Origin: Apostichopus japonicus
Lineage: Eukaryota > Echinodermata > Holothuroidea > Aspidochirotida > Stichopodidae
DNA length: 64,000 nucleotides
Reading direction: 5' to 3'
Assembly: GCF_037975245.1 (NCBI RefSeq)
Contig: NC_092564.1
Location: 12,114,484 to 12,178,483, forward strand
A program made the translations under genes and the position numbers. Within the stretch, counting starts at the first letter, position 1; every line of letters starts with the position of its first letter. This document shows, one piece after another, positions 1 to 11,422 of this stretch. The notes beneath the pieces were generated by a model. The model did not search any database, was not told the origin of the DNA, and worked only from the letters and a program-made list of their open reading frames with translations.

Positions 1-1205
1 GTTTTCCCAATCAATTGAAACCAGTTTACCACTTGTCTGGTATATGAACTAACAAAATCCCTAAATTGAATTGATTGGGTTTTTAGTCCAGGAGGATTTC
101 ATGATTTTATCACATCTGTATTAATTTCAGCAACAGTATGTTGCCATGATGGAGATATTTATTGCATCCATTTTAAATCTTTGTAGGCTTAATAGTTTAT
201 CAAAGTATGGATATTCGGTCTTTTTACGCTTAATAAATCATTTCTTTAATATATTTATTGATGCATTCATATTTTCAAAGAGTACATAAGAGTACATTTT
301 CAAAGGGTACATTTTCAAAGAGTACAAGTACATAAGAAATTTGCACAAAAACTCTGTTCAGTTTATTATATTTTCCTAAATTTAGGTTAACTGAGCTTCC
401 GTGAATATTATCCAAATATAACTTGTTTTTCGCCAGCATACATTTGTGTGGGTGTGTGCATGTGGGTGGGTAGTTCACCATGCAACTGAGTCCTGATATC
501 ATTTAATTCCTAATGTACTACATTAGGAAACTATGCGTATTAGTAGTGTGAAGGAAGCTAGACCGTGACTTCGTTATTTTCATCAGGCTGCAATATCGGT
601 GGCAACAGTGTTTTAATTTCTTAATAGCTGTCGGGGCATATGCTCTTTTACAGACCATGATCCTTCCTGTCCAGTTGTATGCTATAAGAATTAAAATCTG
701 TCGAAATAGTTATGTCTAGAATGTGTGTGTAGAAATCGTGATCCACTGTTTTCCCGTAGTCAATTAAAAATTGCTTTCTCGAAGCTGGTTCAATGGAATC
801 ATCCGTAGAACGTTTGAAACTAATACATGCATGAGTATAGAAAGGGGTTCCTAGTTAAGGAGAAATTTATCATTTTCACCACATGTAAAATAACTATAGT
901 TATTTTAGTCCAACTGAACATTATTATGTTGGAGAAGTGTATTGTAACCTTTCAAATTCTAGCAGGGTTATAGTTTCTCTAATTAGGAATACTTTCTGCA
1001 TTTCTTATGCTTAATATTTCACTGCAGCATTTACTTATTGCTTTAATGTGTACATTTATGCATTCATTTTTACTTATTTTGGTTCATATATTTATAGTTC
1101 AATTTGTACAAGTTGGTTCAATAAAAGCTTATGTTTCCCTTCATTTAAAGTTTGAATTGATTTCTTTGCTGAGCTTCCTGAATGGTTATGTAAATGTAAT
1201 TCGTT
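1..1205. other. No gene recognised
   Basis: AT-rich sequence with a small repeat of the form TTTTCAAAG(A/G)GTACA near 271-327. Short open frames only; nothing coding is supported. Confidence 0.5.
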
Positions 1206-1600
1206 TGATCTGGAAGTGGTGACTGAAATGGGGGAGGGGGTTCCCCCTCCCCCTTTGGAAAATTTTTAGTTTTGAAACGTCCTTAGATGCAATCTGGTGT
1301 ATATTTTAAGTAAAATTTGATTTGCCGACGGATCTGGAATTGGTGACTGAAATGGGGGATGGGTCTAAGGGGAGGGGGTCTACCCCTCCCCTTTGGAAAA
1401 TTTTTAGTTTTGAAACGTCGTTAGATGCAATCTGATGCATATTTTAAGTCAAATTTGATTTGCCGACGGATCTGGAAGTGGTGACTGAAATGGGGGAGGG
1501 GTCTAAAGGTAGGGGGTCTACCCCTCCCCTTTGGAAAATTTTTAGTTTGAAACGTCCTTAGATGCAATCTGGTGCATATTTTAAGTCAAATTTGGCACGG
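1206..1600 (+). repeat. Tandem repeat, about 124-138 bp unit, three copies
   Basis: Units begin GATCTGGAA(G/T)TGGTGACTGAAATG at 1207, 1331 and 1469. Each carries GGGGAGGG and CCCTCCCC arms that could pair, followed by TTTGGAAAATTTTTAG and GATGCAATCTGGTGCATA. The first unit lacks an internal GGGGAGGGGGTCTA segment. The array leads into a C-rich tract ending GCTACGCCCCTG at 1764, the form of a hAT-like transposon end, so it is probably the inside of a truncated element. Confidence 0.8.
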
Positions 1601-1839
1601 AAGAAGCTCCCGTTCTCCTTTTCTCTATTCAGCTTTCCTTCTTTCTTCCCCTTCCGCTCTCTTCACCTTTTCTCCTTTTGCCGACCCAAAATTTGCCGAC
1701 AGCGACCAAATTATTGGGGGGGTGTGACACCCCCCCCCACACCCCCCGCTCGCTACGCCCCTGCACACGACTTTACAACTTAACCCTGGTCATTGGTAAC
1801 TTGTTACACCTACACACCAAAGTGTGCACAATTCAATCA

Positions 1840-2092
1840 ATCTCTCCTGGGGCACCACAGTGCACAACAGCCACGTGTCCCCCGGGGGACTTCTCATAGG
1901 GTGCAGCCACAAACCGGCGCACGCAACTATATTTACAAGTTACCTCGCAAGTCCCCATTTATACACCTGGGTGAAGAGAGGCAATGGAGAAAAAGCGCCT
2001 TGCCCAAGGACACAACGCAATGATCTGCCAGGACTCGAACCGGTAATACTTAGATCACAAGTCCACTGCCTTAACCACTTGAACACAACGCC
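1840..2092 (-). mobile_element. tRNA-derived SINE with CACCCAGGTGTA core
   Basis: Read on the minus strand from about 2092: an A-box-like GTGGTTAAGGCAGTGG, a canonical B box GGTTCGAGTCC near 2036-2046, then TTGGGCAAGGCGC and CACCCAGGTGTATAAATGGG, then a GC-rich 3' part. The tRNA head plus this central motif is the layout of a SINE family group widespread in invertebrates and basal deuterostomes. It is not a functional tRNA because the acceptor arm is missing. Confidence 0.75.
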
Positions 2093-2179
2093 CTCAAATA
2101 TACTTCAGTCACGGGGATGTCGGATAAACGCGACTCTACGGCCACATTTCATCATAGTATCCGAGAGCTGACTGTTCTT

Positions 2180-3710
2180 GCCACTTTACTTACTACCCCC
2201 CCCCCCCTCCCTCCCGAACTCAGTCGTACTCCTCCCATCTTCCCGCCCAAAGATGTAACCAAATTAAAGCTCTTGGTGTCTTATTAGGCTAAAATCATAT
2301 ACATATTTCTTCTATTTCATATAATCAAGAGAAGATCTCAGTGGCCTAGAAGATCTGAAAGTATATTCACTCGCAGTTACTTGAAACTGATTTGCTATTT
2401 TAATGCGTTTACCACATGGGGGGGAGGGTTACATTATTGTGACTTAGTGTATCACTGAGGCTATAGTGCAACCTTAGTGAAACAAACAAGAGCATGCAGT
2501 CAAAATGTTACCTCATATTCTACGCCCCCCTCTCTTTAAGTATTTTACCAATGAACCAAATTTCCACGAAAAGAGTTACAGAACCTGTCGTGCAATCATG
2601 TTTCTCTCTTTCTTGATTCGGGCGGGGGAAGACTTTCAGAATGATGATAATGGTAGGACTATATTTATTCTGTAATGTACTATTGTAGCCCCCCCCCCCC
2701 CAACAGGTTGTAACCAGCCGAGCGGCAGTTGGTTCTATAGGGCCGCTGTCGGCCACCCTATATGTCAGAATCAATGTGGGGCAACTACAAGTTAACGCAA
2801 TCTGAACAAATAAAGTTTTGCACTACCAATATTTTTAATACAAAACCTCTGCCCACCTTGGGCAGGTGTCTAACAAACCAAGTTATATATTACTTGAGGT
2901 CATCGCAGTGCCCCCAATTAGAATGTAGCAAGGTGATAATTAATACTTCACCAATAGGCAATAAATCACTAACAAATTTATTGATAGAAAGAAATAAACT
3001 GCCCAACTTACACCTTAATCTATTCCCTATAGTACCAATATTTAATTAATAACATTGTAAATCCACATAAATATCAGCTTATAATTTACATAAATAATGA
3101 GACGTACCTGCGAAGTCCGTGGCAAAAACGTATAAGTCCCAAATCTACACAATACGTAGGCGTTGCCTCGGGGAAAATTCAACCCGAATCGAAGCCACCC
3201 AAGATCCACAAATACAAGAATAATCCCGCAGGGTGAAGCGATAATTTCGTCCGACGTAAACACCTTGTTCCCAATTTTTAAATGGGTTTAGAGTAATAAT
3301 TTAAAGGGATTCAGACAAACGGGGAAATACGCCCGCAATATTATAAGAAAAATTACTCAGACTTGCCTAAACTATAAAAGAACAGTTAACTTTTAACGAA
3401 CTTGCCAACGAACCTCACTGGGCAGCGGCTAACACCAAAAACATCACACACTCTTAGTGCGCTAACTGAATACAAATACTGACTCGAACTCTCGGAGTTT
3501 CGCGTGGCTGGAACATTCCACATAGCTACGAAGGAACCAGACTATTGTCACGAGAGGTGGACAGTTCTGTTTTACCTCCATGGGGAAGACGGAAACAAAG
3601 GAATAAAATAGCATGTGCAACTACAACAATTCACTATACACATCAAAGAAATTAGATCAAACAGAGATTAAGCAATACACAAACAGGAAAACTACTTCAG
3701 CAGTGATGCC
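2180..3710. other. No gene recognised
   Basis: Contains poly-C tracts (2197-2208, 2690-2702) and a run of ordinary sequence at 2800-3560. Short open frames lack splice context or similarity. Nothing else supported. Confidence 0.45.
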
Positions 3711-3791
3711 AGCTACGTACGGATATGGTAGGCCATACAGGAAAATAATTGCTGATATAATGTCCATACGAATTAAAATTATTACCGGTAT

Positions 3792-5747
3792 CAGGTGCGT
3801 ATCCAGGGGGGCGTTGGGGCGCTCGCCCCCCGGGTAAGGAAAAGAGGAGAGAAAAAAAGAGAAGAAAAAAGGGAAAAGGAGGGGGGGGGAAAGAAAAGGA
3901 GGAGAGGAAGGAAGGGAAAAGAAAAAGAAAAAAGAGAGAAAAAGGAAAAAAGGAGGGAGTAGAAGATAGCCAAGACCTCGGGAAGAGAAAGAGGAACAAT
4001 CATAGTTACAGCGCTGATCCCTATAATATACACAGGGTAGCCAGTGACAGATTAAGGATTACGGAGGGGGTGTGCGCCTCACCCTACCCCTTACACCGAC
4101 AACTCCATTTTTGACTTTTCCATTTTTCCTCTCTCACTAATGTATCTATATAAACACTATATATGGTCTATCATAACGCGTGTGTGTGTATGGACGCCTT
4201 AAACAATTGTACAATTGTGCTATATGGAACCAACTGTGGCTGGTCTTGAACTCGACCGAGTCGTCGGGGTACATGACGCATTTCGGGAAGGGGGCGACCG
4301 CCCCCCCCCCCGAGCAAATTTTCTTTATGACATCGCTAGTAATTTCAAAATAGACAATGCTTAGATGCAACTTACAAGGCCTGGGAAATGTCATTTCCAG
4401 CGATCTGGGAGGCATTTTCGGCCAAAATTTTTCTTGTACGCTTCGCGCCAACTCATGGTGGCGCTTTGCTTAGATAGTTTGCCTACAGGCTTCGCCCCTC
4501 CCTTGGCAATTACCGCTACACGCCTGTTCGAATTTGTAAGCAAAGAGCAGATATAACATCATATCAGTGAGCATTGAAATGCATGTTCCACGATGAACAG
4601 CCTCAAAAACTGTCTATGTGTGTAGTTAAAGGCGTAGGAGCCCAATTGGGTTTGGGGGCTGTAATGACTTGCCCGAAAAAAAAGCCCAAATTTTTCGCGC
4701 AAGTCGCGCGCGTTCAACATATCAATGCCAATATCGTATAAGCAAGCATCGGTCATTACAGTGCATAGCATCGTGTACCTTACGGTCCGTGAAAGTTGCA
4801 CAGTATACCGCTGGATGCTATGTAAACAACCAAATGTCTTATGTAGATGGAGAAAAATCATACAGATCCATTTATGTCAAAACTCTCTTTTACAGTAGTA
4901 ACGTCGGCCAAGCTTAGAACTTTATTTTAATTACCAAGGAGATCATTTTTAAGCTATTCATTGCTATTTATTTTTCTTTCAGTAGGTGCCCGAAAAAGAT
5001 GGGGAAAAATTTGGTTGCGAGGGGGGGGGAGGGGAGCTGCAGCCACCGCCTCCTACGGGACCTACGCCTATGTGTGTAGTGTTCGGTTTCGATATACCTG
5101 ATATCGGAAATATCTGCTACTTTTCATTTCCTTCAACCAAGTTTTATAATAGTCATTATAAGAGGTTGCAATATTTCTACACCAATAAATTAACTGTGTC
5201 TGAATTTTCGAAAATTTCCTCACCAACATTCTTCATCATACTTTCCTCTACTCGTGCAACTTTGACCTTTCTGTTAGGGGTTCAAGGAGGTTTTTCTATA
5301 TTGCTTGTCCATAGATTGAATTTTGTGCAACATTATGGGTATGTTTTCAAGTGATTTTATTCACGAGAAATGTGAATTTTCAAATTCTCAACAAATAATG
5401 GGATTAAAACCTTCAAAAGTGGGGCTTTCGGATATTGTGGGCCGTGACGTAGATTCACCTACAAAAGCAATGATCCATAGGACATGCAATGAGGTCGAAC
5501 ATGATGTGTGACTGGTGACAATCTGCAAAAAGGTTATGGATGGAAAAAACTTTTGGGAAACACTTGGTTCTCAGGCAAAAGTGTACATCTGGTTGGTCAT
5601 TTTCAAGCCCGAGAAGTGCCATTTCCGGTGATCTGGGGGGTATCAAAACAAGAAATTTTCTTGTACGCTGCGCGCCAACCGATGGTGGCGCTCCGCTTAG
5701 ATAGTAATTCGCGCCCCCCGGGTTAGAAAATCCTGGATACGCGCCTG
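3792..5747. mobile_element. 1.96 kb non-autonomous DNA transposon, copy 1 (5-bp target duplication)
   Basis: Ends are CAGGTGCGTATCCAGG and CCTGGATACGCGCCTG. Flanked by GGTAT at 3787-3791 and 5748-5752. Internal landmarks are a GGGCGTTGGGGCGC stem near the left end, a polypurine tract (3838-3960), TCGACCGAGTCGTCGGGG near 4253, and the module CGCGCCAAC..TGGTGGCGCT twice (about 4444 and 5666). Homologous end to end with 27728-29646. No intact coding frame. Confidence 0.85.
3838..3960 (+). repeat. Polypurine tract inside transposon copy 1
   Basis: About 120 nearly pure A/G bases, matched by a similar tract at about 27777-27905 in copy 2. It produces false long frames on the minus strand made of Phe, Ser, Leu and Pro. 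Confidence 0.85.
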
Positions 5748-6829
5748 GGTATTAATTCTATTTAATACCGGCATTAATTCTCAGCCAATCACCATGTAGC
5801 TTCATATGACATTAAATAGAATTAATTCCGGCATTATATAGAATTAATACGGGCATTAAATAGAATTAATACCGGCATTAAATAGGCCAATCACATTAGC
5901 GAATTTTGAAGCTGTTATCATGCTCTGAGCTAGTGTTAATCCCTCTTGCTGTAGCGTGAAAGCAGCGCAGTTATTTCTGCTGTAGGAACAGGGGGTGGGA
6001 GCCGGAGGCCTATGGGGACACGTGCCCCCCCCCCATTCCCCCCCAAAATAGCAAATGTGCCCTCAAGCAAGCATACTAACACATCATATATATTTAAGTG
6101 ATATGGCCGGTGTGTATCGGTTTATAGCATAACGAGTGGTGGTTGTGGAATGAGATAGTGCCCCTCTGATATTGTGCCCCCCACTTTTTGGAAGCTTCCT
6201 TCCCCTGTGTAGAAAGCAAAGTACAACGCAATGGCACGCAATACAAAGTACAATATCTGCATGAATTTCGTCGAGAAGAGAATGATACTTGTAGGTTATT
6301 GAAAATGTTGACTCCCACTCCCACACAATCCGATGTTTTACCAGTTCGCAATGCTTTGAACCGGTTTGTTAATCTTTCGAAGAGCATTACGCAAAACAAA
6401 GCTTGGAAGACTCCCGAATGAAGACGAGTACAATTTCGCATCAGTGTCTCTGGATGAACTAACGGGGAAATTTCACGCCTGGCACAATAGCTGGAAACTT
6501 GTTAATAACATTGTATATTACACTGTAGCGCAACTAAAGTTGCAGTGCAAACTAAACAAATATGGTCTATTTAATGCCCGTATTAATTCTATGTAATACC
6601 CGTATTAATTATATTTCATGCCCGTATTGATTATATTTCATGCCCGTATTAATTATATTTAATGCCCGTATTAATTATATTTAATACCGCCATATGAAGC
6701 TGCATTGTGATTGGCTGAGAATTAATGCCGGTTTTAAGTAGAATTAATACCGGTAATAATTTTAATTCGTATGGACATTAAATCAGCAAATATTTCCCGT
6801 ATGGCCTACCATATACGGAGGCGTTTACG

Positions 6830-7590
6830 TGACGCTTCTCCGGGCGGCCAGTATTTTTCCTAGAACGCTAGCGCAAATATAGCGCAAATATTGCGCAACA
6901 ATTGCCTTATTAGAAATCTAGGCTCCGCCCACATTTATTATGTACCTCAACTCCAACAGAAGAGAGTGTGCATACACTGCATACTTGTATTGCTCTTATT
7001 AAAGCCCCAGTAGCCGTTTAAAAAGGACTTCTAAAGGCAAAAACTGCGAGCAACTTTAAATTTCCTATTCCAAATGTACTGTAGTGGTAGAGTTGGAATA
7101 AAATCAAACACATTTGCCATTAAATTTCTCAATAAAGAAGCTGAAACAGCACATGAGAGATGCATAGAAAGTTGACCTTTTCAGTTATATATTCAATGTG
7201 AGTGAACCAAATCAGTAGCTTAGGAAGTTTGTCAACATTGAGCATTTATGGGGGGGGGGGGGGGGGGGCTGAGATTGATTTCATCAAAAATGAGTGTGTA
7301 AATATGGATATTCAATGGGCCCTAGTCAAATTATTGCAGGGTCTCAGCCCCCCCCCCCCACCCCCTAAGCCTATGTATATACAGGCACATAGCCAGAGAT
7401 TTGTCATGCAGAGGTTTAACTTGTTTTTCTGATCTGGCCCACAGAAGGGTTCCAAAGGGGTCCCCTCACACTTTAGTGCTCTCAGCCACTAATACCAGGT
7501 AGCCGACGCCAAGGTCAGCAATTTGCCCTCAATATTTTGGGGGGGTGGGCATTAAAGCCATTAAATTGTCACCCATTAAAATAGGGGGCA
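6830..7590. other. No gene recognised; poly-G/poly-C tracts
   Basis: A G run at 7250-7267 and a C run at 7349-7362 face each other with GGCTGAGA and TCTCAGCC beside them, forming a possible stem. Probably a small decayed element; no protein evidence. Confidence 0.45.
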
Positions 7591-7597
7591 TACCCCC

Positions 7598-7735
7598 ATG
7601 ATCGCCGATGCCAAAACTGGGTAACCGATGCCAAAACCGAGTAACCAACGTCAAAACCAGGTAATCGATGCTAAAGCTTGGTAATCGATGCCAAAACCGG
7701 GTAACTGCCACCAATACTGGGGGCCAGCGCCTAAA
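7598..7735 (+). repeat. Short tandem repeat, about 24 bp unit, five to six copies
   Basis: Units approximate CGATGCCAAAACCGGGTAAC at 7604, 7628, 7652, 7673 and 7688, diverged from each other. The apparent minus-strand peptide (FWHRLPSF repeated) is a by-product. Confidence 0.8.
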
Positions 7736-8219
7736 CTGGGTGTCCGCAAAACGCAGGTAATCGCCTAGTATATAATATATATTATTGGGTCCGTGTATTC
7801 ATAGTATTGGGTTGGTAAGAAACACAAAAAGCATGATTTATAAAGTACACTTTATAAGTAACTTAATATTCCAGTTATTTATTTATTTTAAAAACAACAG
7901 ATATAAATTGACAAATTCTAATTTATATATCATAAAAATACTTATATATAATAATTAAAACATGGTGATATACAGTACTACACTGTGAAGAATTGAGACG
8001 TGTGATGTGTTTATTGTGACACGTCACATGTTTAACAATGAACGCATACTGTTTTCAACCCTAGAGAACAAAAATACAATACAAGAAATAATAATACACA
8101 AATATATTCAAAAATGCAATGCGAGGCAAAGGCCTAAACACTAATGTTTAACATAAATGCAAAAGATCAATGTGTTCAAAGGCTGTTACAGCCTTTGAAC
8201 AAACATATCTTCATTGACT

Positions 8220-8440
8220 TATCTCTGCAACCTTCTAAACATTGTCTCGAAGCTACTAATAGAGGTAATAGGGCGTTAGGTTTGATCAATAGGAACTTCA
8301 GTTTGCTGAAAGAGGACATAGTTGTTAGGCTTTATAAGCAGTTGGTTAGGCGTCATCTGCAGTGCTGTGCAGGCTTGGAACCCATATTTTGCTAAGGAAA
8401 AGGAATTACTCGAGAAGGTCCAGAGGAGGGCTACTAGGTG
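8220..8440 (+). pseudogene. Decayed non-LTR retrotransposon (LINE) reverse-transcriptase C-terminus
   Basis: One frame reads NRALGLINRNFSLLKEDIVV and YKQLVRRHLQ; after a frameshift near 8357 a second frame gives WNPYFAKEKELLEKVQRRAT. This is the familiar end of CR1/Jockey-type reverse transcriptases (RMLGxIxRNF, LYxxLVRPHLEY, xxLExVQRRAT). The upstream RT core and endonuclease are absent, so it is a 5'-truncated, frame-broken relic. The source element cannot be named further. Confidence 0.75.
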
Positions 8441-9067
8441 AGTGAGGGTGGGAGGAGAGGCGAGGGGTTTTATCGGGAGGAAGTGATTTTACTCCATCTA
8501 CGGTAACCCCTCACTGGTGGATACTCACAACTGCTGATACACCTGTATATGTGCATGTGGGGATACCTATACATGACACAGGTTATTCGTGACCATGAAC
8601 ATGCCACGGTAAATAACCTTTCAAATATTAACAGAACGGTTTGCCTTGTCTACTGTATAAAGGCTAAAACTCAACAGAATAAGGGTAATGGCCTTCCTTT
8701 AAACATTAGTAAAAGAGGCACAATGTGGATGGCGCTAAAAGTACCTTGAAATGTTTTTCTTGACATACATAGCCTTTATTAAGCGTCAGTTCTTTTCGTC
8801 AATTTTCATTTTTGAAGTATTTATAAGCTACTTAGAAATACTGCTCAATCTGAAATGACGATTTTCGTAATGCTTTTTATTATTATTATTATTATCGTCA
8901 TGGCTATGCATTATAATAGATGTTTTTACAGTAATGCGTTTGATTTCAGATAAAGCACTTATTCAAAGCCGTATAGTGTTAGTGTCGTTTAATATTCTTG
9001 GTTTATATTTCTTTACACTTTTCCATTGTTTGTAATGTCCCAGTCAGTTTCCATGACGACAAATTAA

Positions 9068-9639
9068 AGGATTGGTTCAGTTGTCATACATGTTTATGTG
9101 ATATGGAAGAGGACAATAGAAGAAACACAATGGTGAACAAAACTGTTCAAATATCTTTTTTGGTTAAAGAGATATTCAAGTGTAAAGTTTTATCAGATTG
9201 TGTAGAAACTGCTGAAATCTGACTAGCTGTGATGTCACATCCTCACATTCCTGAAGAGTCTTTGTTTTTTTTTCTCTAAATATTTTGTGAGATTTCATGG
9301 CTTTCAACCAAAAGATATGTCAGGAGATCTCATATTTGTCAAAGGAAGTATTTGAGATTAAACATCTGAAGAATGTTTGATTATATTATATTCAAATGTG
9401 TTAAAAAATATATATAATTTTAAAGAAATATATTCACACATGTCAAGGAAGTGAGGATGTGACATCACACCCTCACAGTAAGTCTTTCTACACAAGTCAT
9501 TTTCAAAGAAATGTTGATATCTTCAAAGTGTCATATCTTCTTAAGAGAGCATGCTATCATGGTAGTTTCTTCACTGTTCTTTTTGTCTTTTTGTGCTCTT
9601 TCATACAAAATAGACATGTCAAACATATGAACCAATCCT
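9068..9639. mobile_element. TTAA-flanked foldback element
   Basis: Flanked by TTAA at 9064-9067 and 9640-9643. Ends AGGATTGGTTCA and its complement, with inverted arms of roughly 180 bp: both ends include AAAGGATTGGTTCA, and the inner arms share GTGATGTCACATCCTCAC. TTAA target use is typical of piggyBac- and Kolobok-type transposition; the termini do not look like piggyBac. Lies just downstream of gene A. Confidence 0.8.
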
Positions 9640-9806
9640 TTAAATATGTAACCTATATGTCGATGCTTATTCAATTAAAATCTGACAAATAATCGAAAAA
9701 ACACGTGACGTCATCGGATATTGGAAATCGAAGCATGTATATCTATAATCTATTACTGCGCTGCTTCACGAAGAGTGAGATGTTGTATTATTTGCAATCT
9801 ACATTG

Positions 9807-11422
9807 CTAGTGAAATCTTCTAAGAGAGTGACGTATGTGAGCTACATTCGTAATCATAACAGGTAAAAACAATAACCCATGTAACATACCGAATCCCATT
9901 ATCAGAGTAATAATTTTAGCAAAAGTTTGCAAAATGTGACTCTTGGACCAAAACATTAAAAATACTGCACATATAGTGGAAACGCCACTCTGTAGAATGG
10001 GATACCCTAGCAAATAGAGGGCGTTCGACAATTTAGTAGAGCTCGAAAGTTCAGGCTTGTCTAAGTTCTTCACGAAAGCATACGCAATATGCGCAGAAAA
10101 GTCTACGCTAAAGCCGATACAGAGTACAAGATTTATCATAGAAATTGAGCCCAGAGGTACCCCCCATGACGCCATGAATCCCAACACCCCGAACAGAATG
10201 GACCCAACCGAAAATGTAACTAATAGACCAACTGAAATATTGGGTATTATTATGAGAAATACTAGCAACATGCTTATCACGGCTATTCCGAGTGTTAGTA
10301 AGGTCGTAGGTACAATAGTTTGGTAACGTTCAGCGTACCCAAATCCAATTGATGAGGCAATGACATTGATTCCCAAATATTCCGTAGCTTCATCGACGCT
10401 TTTTCGAACATCAAGAAGCAAATCGTTTTCGTCTTTAGATGACAAGAGGTCACGTGACGCCAGAATAAATCGCGAGGACGTTATAACGCTCCCGTTGAAA
10501 TTAATATCTAACTTGTACTTTTCGCAACAAGGCAACTTGAGAAATTGATCCTTTAAAACAGTTACAAATGTATTTTGATCCAGCTGGGCTGTTCCATATG
10601 ATGTCCGAAGGTATTTGATGTAAGCATCCAACCAAAATTCGGTGTTGTTGCGATTTTGGATGTGACTGTTGTCGTGAAAATCAAGTAGTACTTGTTCTAT
10701 ATCGATCTGTTTGTCAGGTTGCCAATAAGGATATGGTTCAGTGAATGCTACAGAGACGCTGGGGCCGGTTTTCGCGAAATATTGCGAGAATATTTCTAAA
10801 TAGTCAAATGTCATGGTACCCTGTTTCGCGATGTTCATCTCCTCAACTCCTATTACTAAAGTTGTGAGGAAATATCCTGACAAACCGATATAACAAACGT
10901 AGAGAATTAGAACAAGCGCTGACGATATCGGTTTGGATATTAGTTTTGCATAGTAATCTCGAAAGAAACACATTATAATGTGTTGTTTAGCGGGGATACT
11001 ATGGGCTGAATTAACCCTTCGTGTGTTATCAATTTCTGTCACGTGATGATGGCTAATCGATCGAATTGTGACGACATCGTTGCGTCGGAGTCGTTGGCCG
11101 GATTGAGGTGAAGGTAGACACGAGACACCATGACAATTGAAAGATTCCATGTAACCAAAAAGAACCATAAAACCACCAAAAAATGTAATTTGATAGAAAA
11201 AATCGAAGAGGACCGCTATTGCAGTGAACAAACAATATGTCTTTATCGCTGGTAAGGGTGAAAGTGATCCAATGCCGAAAGCTAACAGATCTGTTAAACT
11301 TGTGATCGTTATTGACACCCCAGCATCTTCTAATGTGTCCGCCATCCTCTCCGTCACCGTTAAGGATGTGTCTGTTTTCCTCCAAGCTGCTAACATAATA
11401 AACATGTCGTCTAAACCGATAC
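9807..11422 (-). CDS. Gene A exon 2 (TM4 to C-terminus)
   Basis: 1616 bases beginning with the two bases that complete the glycine codon, then ATC GGT TTA GAC GAC. It carries the TM4 GLDD pair, TM5-12, the second loop and the stop. The cytosolic C-tail after TM12 is only about ten residues, much shorter than in paralogue B. The acceptor is CTAATTTAAG|GT. Confidence 0.92.

Larger units (their letters stand above)
3716..6820. mobile_element. Long-terminal-inverted-repeat element, split by a 1.96 kb insertion
   Basis: The left end (about 3716-3791) continues at 5748-5890 and is the reverse complement of 6575-6820. Matching arms include GGTAGGCCATAC, GTCCATACGAATTAAAATTA and CAGCCAATCAC with ATTAAT-rich subterminal repeats. 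Without the insertion the element is about 1.15 kb with roughly 240-bp arms. No transposase was seen in the 0.67 kb centre. Exact outer ends and target duplication are unclear. Confidence 0.75.

Noticed and set aside
3697..4033. Phe/Ser/Leu-rich minus-strand frames here and at 27705-28037
   Set aside because: Produced by the polypurine tract inside the 1.9 kb transposon copies; no codon structure.
10057..10548. Plus-strand frames over gene A exon 2, and 23028-24563 over gene B
   Set aside because: Antisense shadows of well-supported patched-domain exons.
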